A stretch of 64,000 bases of DNA from an uncultured Clostridia bacterium. Its GTDB lineage: Bacteria; Bacillota; Clostridia; Oscillospirales; Ruminococcaceae. The position numbers and the translations under genes are program-made. The stretch is taken from NCBI GenBank assembly GCA_945829235.1, contig CALZUA010000016.1, positions 1 to 64,000 on the forward strand. Reading direction: 5' to 3'. Below are positions 61,150-64,000 of the stretch, in pieces. Position 1 is the first letter of the stretch. Every line of letters begins with the position of its first letter. The notes below the pieces were generated by a model. The model saw only the letters and a list, made by a program, of their open reading frames with translations. It ran no database searches and was not told where the DNA came from.

Positions 61150-62343
61150 TTAACCCTCCGTTTCCTCCATACTTGCCGCGTTTATACCGCCTGCACAGAA
61201 AAGATTAGCGGCAATAAGCAGGACGATTATCACTCCGAAATAGATGTAAGAATATTCTGTTGGCATTACTGCGTCACGGTAAATCTCGGTGAAATGAAGC
61301 CACACTATCGCATTCGCCATAGGAAAAACCCACATCGCCGCTGTTTTAATCGAGGTGAAAAGCACGCCGAAGCCGATTATTCCGCTTGCCGCAAGAAAGC
61401 ACACAGCCCTGTGGTTTTTCTGCCCAAAGAGAAGCATAACAAACAGTAACGTCACAAGATAGCAGAATAACAGAACAAAGGTCTGCGCAAGGGCTGAAAA
61501 TGGCGTCATCTGATTGTAGAGATTAGGCGGCACAAGCTCCGAGGCAAAGCCGCCCGCTTCTTCGGGGAAAAGCAGGTCGAAGCGCTTCACAACCATACTC
61601 CAGCCGTAAGCAAGCCCCCGCAGATTTGACGGGAATAACGCCTGAATCAGCGTCCTCTGCCATTCGGGATATTCCCAAAAGTTGTCAAGAAACAGCTTGT
61701 TCGCCGCCGTCATCTGCATATACTGAAGCAAAAAAGGGATACAGATACAGAAATACTGATTTGTGGTAAATACGCTGACGAGAAAGGGCAAGACCGCCGC
61801 TCCTGCGCCCATTATTACCGTTTCAAGCAACTTTTTCGGGAATGACAAAGCGTCTGCGAGGAGAGTTTCAGCCTGTTCGGGCGGGAACTGCGTTATTGGC
61901 GGGAAGATGATATGCACCGCCGCAGAAAACAGCAAAAATCCCAGAGCGCAGAGGACTGCTCCGCTTATTATCGCAGAGAGGAATTTCGACAGGCAATAAC
62001 GCAGTTTTCCCGTGCGGCAGATTATATACCGTTTCTCGCTAAACCTGCGCTCATCGCAAAGAACCTTTACAAAGGGAAACGCAACGATAATCGAGAGAAA
62101 CTGAACAATCCAGTTTCCGAAGCCGTGTGAGCAGACATACTGCGCTGAAAATTTATAGCTTTGTGCGTGCTTCGTGCCTAACTTTGTTATCATCTCAAAT
62201 ATGGACATTTCCCTGTTGTTTGAATAATCCGTATATGCCGAGGAGGTGAAGCACATCAGCGCAAAGGTGATTATACCGATAAGAAAATACGGGCTTAAAA
62301 TCACCTTTTTCAGCTCGGTTAAGATACAGTTCAGGGTTTTCAT
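61150..62343 (-). CDS. ABC-2 type permease
   Basis: A 397-residue membrane protein with an N-terminal helix (PYFLIGIITFALMCFTSSAY), a large outer loop and five to six further helices. I take the ATG at 62343, preceded by GAGGAG and sharing its A with the stop of the restored M56 gene (TGATG); the open frame to 62520 runs inside that gene. It pairs with the ATPase downstream. The overlap ties the transporter to the BlaI/M56 sensor upstream, as in peptide-antibiotic detection modules. Confidence 0.8.
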   Translation of the reverse strand: MKTLNCILTELKKVILSPYFLIGIITFALMCFTSSAYTDYSNNREMSIFEMITKLGTKHAQSYKFSAQYVCSHGFGNWIVQFLSIIVAFPFVKVLCDERRFSEKRYIICRTGKLRYCLSKFLSAIISGAVLCALGFLLFSAAVHIIFPPITQFPPEQAETLLADALSFPKKLLETVIMGAGAAVLPFLVSVFTTNQYFCICIPFLLQYMQMTAANKLFLDNFWEYPEWQRTLIQALFPSNLRGLAYGWSMVVKRFDLLFPEEAGGFASELVPPNLYNQMTPFSALAQTFVLLFCYLVTLLFVMLLFGQKNHRAVCFLAASGIIGFGVLFTSIKTAAMWVFPMANAIVWLHFTEIYRDAVMPTEYSYIYFGVIIVLLIAANLFCAGGINAASMEETEG

Positions 62344-63936
62344 CAGTAAATCTCCTCGAGATACAGCTCTCCCGTTACAGCGTCGATTGTTGCGAAAGGT
62401 CCTGCGTTCCCATATCGAGAGTGACATTCCATACGGGGTGAGTGTAATACTTGGCATTTGCCCAAATATCATACGGCTCATAGCAAGCGTCAATATAACC
62501 GAGTGATATCTCGGTAACATCGTAAACTACAGAGTTTGTAACCTTGTTCTTGATAATAGCGAATACCTCGTCAATGGGGATTATCTCGGTCAGGGTTTTG
62601 TCGGTTGGTGTAAGCTTTGTGTTCGTCGTAATACTCACCCTCATATTCATCAAAGCTTATATAAACCGCCGCAATTCTGTTGTCATCAAGGAACTGCTCA
62701 ATGGTTAAATCCTCACGCTCATTGCCGTAGCCGTAAGGCACAGCTACGAACACCTCGTCGGGGTAGTAGTTACCGCCGAGCCACTCCTTTTCCAGCTCGC
62801 GGACTTGTTCGTATATCTTCTGCGGGGTTTCTATTCCGTAAAGAAAATTCTGCAAATAGACGGGAATATTGTCCGTCTGCGGTATGATAATCCGGCAATC
62901 GTCAAACTGGAAGATACCGTCAGCCGCGGCGATTTTTGCGATTTCCTCTTTTGCGGTTGAAGTAACTTCTGAAACGGGAAGGAGTGTAACTGAAACGTTT
63001 TCCCCGTCAATAACACCCTGTTCCTTTTCGTTGGAAACGCCGCTTTCTATGCGGTTCATCTCATCGTCAACGTCCTTCGGAGTTTCAACGGTACAGGAAC
63101 ACAAAAGGCTCGAAACCACAGAAAGACCAATAATACTCGCAAGCACAAGACCGCCGCCGCGCTTTTCCCGCCGTTGTCGAGAACGCTGTTAATACGCAAT
63201 TTTAACATCTCCTTTGTTCTGAAATAAGAACCCGCCGCAGTGGCTTTGCCTGCGGTTTTGCCTGTTTTAAGCAGAAGATAGCAATACTCCCGCTTATAGG
63301 AATTGTCCTTGTTTTTTGTAACCTCGCGGTCGCAGAGGGCTTCAAGACTGCCCGAACATTCACGCAAAAGCAACCACGCAAACGGGTTGAACCACTGCAC
63401 CGCCGCAACCGCTCCGAAAAACAGCTTTTTATACGCATCGCCGCGCTTGAAGTGCAAAAGCTCGTGGCGCAAAATCATCAAAAGCTCAGTTACGGTGTAA
63501 TCCTGCACGGGCAGAAAAATAACAGGCTTTCTAAAGCCAAGAAGCATCGGCGAGCCTATCCTTCCCGAGCGCAAAACGGGAATTTCCTTGTCGATGAAAA
63601 GCTCTTGTTTGATTTTGTCTGCAATCAGTTCTTCAGCAGGCGCAGGCGTGCTGTCAAAGAGCAGAGTTTTTCTGAAATACAGGTATTTTCCCGTCTGAAA
63701 CAAAAGGCAGAAAACTGCGCCTACTGCCCATAAAACGGGAACAAAAGAGGGTATAACGAGGTTTAACGCAGGCACTTCGGGAAGCTGAATGCTGTAAGGT
63801 ATTATAAGGCGTATTGCAAGTATCAGCGATAATATGTAGATAATTCCGAAGCCGTAGCGCTTTGCTATTCTGCCTTTTAACAGCAGGAAAAGCGCCGCCG
63901 CAAGGGATACGCTTACCGTTACCGAAAAAGTACGCT
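62343..63936 (-). pseudogene. M56/BlaR1-type sensor peptidase gene with four frameshifts
   Basis: Read from 63936 (ATGAGCGTAC) the gene needs four single-base corrections to stay open: +1 T in the T5 run at about 63926, +1 G in GGG at about 63178, -1 C in AACCGAC at about 62612, and +1 G in GGG at about 62410. So corrected, it encodes an M56 peptidase: membrane helices, zinc site LRHELLHFKRGD, ECSGSLEALCDREV, then a helix and an extracytoplasmic C-terminal part ending FATIDAVTGELYLEE. The overlaps with the partial BlaI gene and the ABC permease then become the usual few bases. Either the gene is decayed or this stretch contains base-calling errors at homopolymers. Confidence 0.75.
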
Positions 63937-63941
63937 CATAG

Positions 63942-64000
63942 TTACTCCTTATTGCTGTCGGTTTTCTCGTCAATAAAGGCTTTGAGGGATTTTATATCCT
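63942..64000 (-). CDS. BlaI/MecI-type repressor, C-terminal fragment
   Basis: The last 18 codons of a gene that begins beyond the window: DIKSLKAFIDEKTDSNKE then TAA. Wording and position (directly upstream of an M56 gene, 5 bp apart) fit a BlaI-family repressor. Too short for a firm call. Confidence 0.5.
   Translation of the reverse strand, partial: DIKSLKAFIDEKTDSNKE

Overview
The window looks like chromosomal DNA of an anaerobic, flagellate or chemotactic member of the Clostridia (Firmicutes), probably from the Oscillospirales/Ruminococcaceae side. This is inference from strong AGGAGG-type ribosome sites, many near-perfect sigma-A promoters (TTGACA-N17-TATAAT), ferredoxin and flavodoxin genes, an iron alcohol dehydrogenase, diguanylate cyclases, PadR and BlaI-type regulators, and the style of the TIR and LRR proteins. 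No rRNA operon, tRNA or other firm taxonomic marker is present.

Layout. 0-2.1 kb: arsenic/redox operon (C-GCAxxG-C-C protein fragment, ArsP-like permease, thioredoxin-like protein, ArsC). 2.2-2.35 kb: a small RNA gene resembling a 5S rRNA without its beta arm. 2.4-7.7 kb: PBECR-like protein, chemotaxis receptor, diguanylate cyclase, Crp/Fnr regulator and a divergent ferredoxin-type protein with an FNR-like site at -41.5. 7.9-10.2 kb: UvrA-like ATPase. 10.3-15.5 kb: a decayed kinase fragment, then an Hpt / solute-binding lipoprotein / hybrid kinase operon. 15.7-18.6 kb: HAD phosphatase and a phosphoribosyltransferase-TRSP-StiP-PELOTA fusion. 18.7-20.2 kb: diguanylate cyclase and an unidentified structured RNA. 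20.5-23.1 kb: ABC exporter. 23.4-27.5 kb: iron alcohol dehydrogenase and a carboxylic-acid-reductase-like A-T-R protein.

27.9-43.2 kb is a complete type I-C CRISPR-Cas locus: cas3-cas5-cas8c(cas11c)-cas7-cas4-cas1-cas2 on the minus strand, followed by a leader and an array of 112 repeats plus one decayed terminal repeat. Next to it (43.3-56.3 kb) is an accessory region that may be a defence or stress island: a divergent FtsZ-like protein with a broken GTP-binding signature, two cytosolic BspA-type LRR proteins, a WYL regulator, a Lon protease whose promoter shares an unusual element with the LRR/FtsZ operon, a response regulator that lost its phosphorylation core, and two coupled transmembrane TIR-repeat-DUF6273 proteins, only one of which keeps the catalytic TIR glutamate.

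56.6-64 kb: MutS-like ATPase, a PadR-controlled NapH-like ferredoxin/flavodoxin operon with tandem operator repeats, an ABC-2 exporter, and a BlaI/BlaR1-type pair in which the M56 gene has four single-base indels.

The best candidates for undescribed biology are the LRR-LRR-FtsZ-like operon with its promoter element shared with lon, the active/inactive TIR receptor pair, the PRTase-TRSP-StiP-PELOTA fusion with HAD phosphatase, the LuxPQU-like phosphorelay, and the two orphan structured RNAs. Functions assigned here rest on motifs read by eye; no database search was possible.
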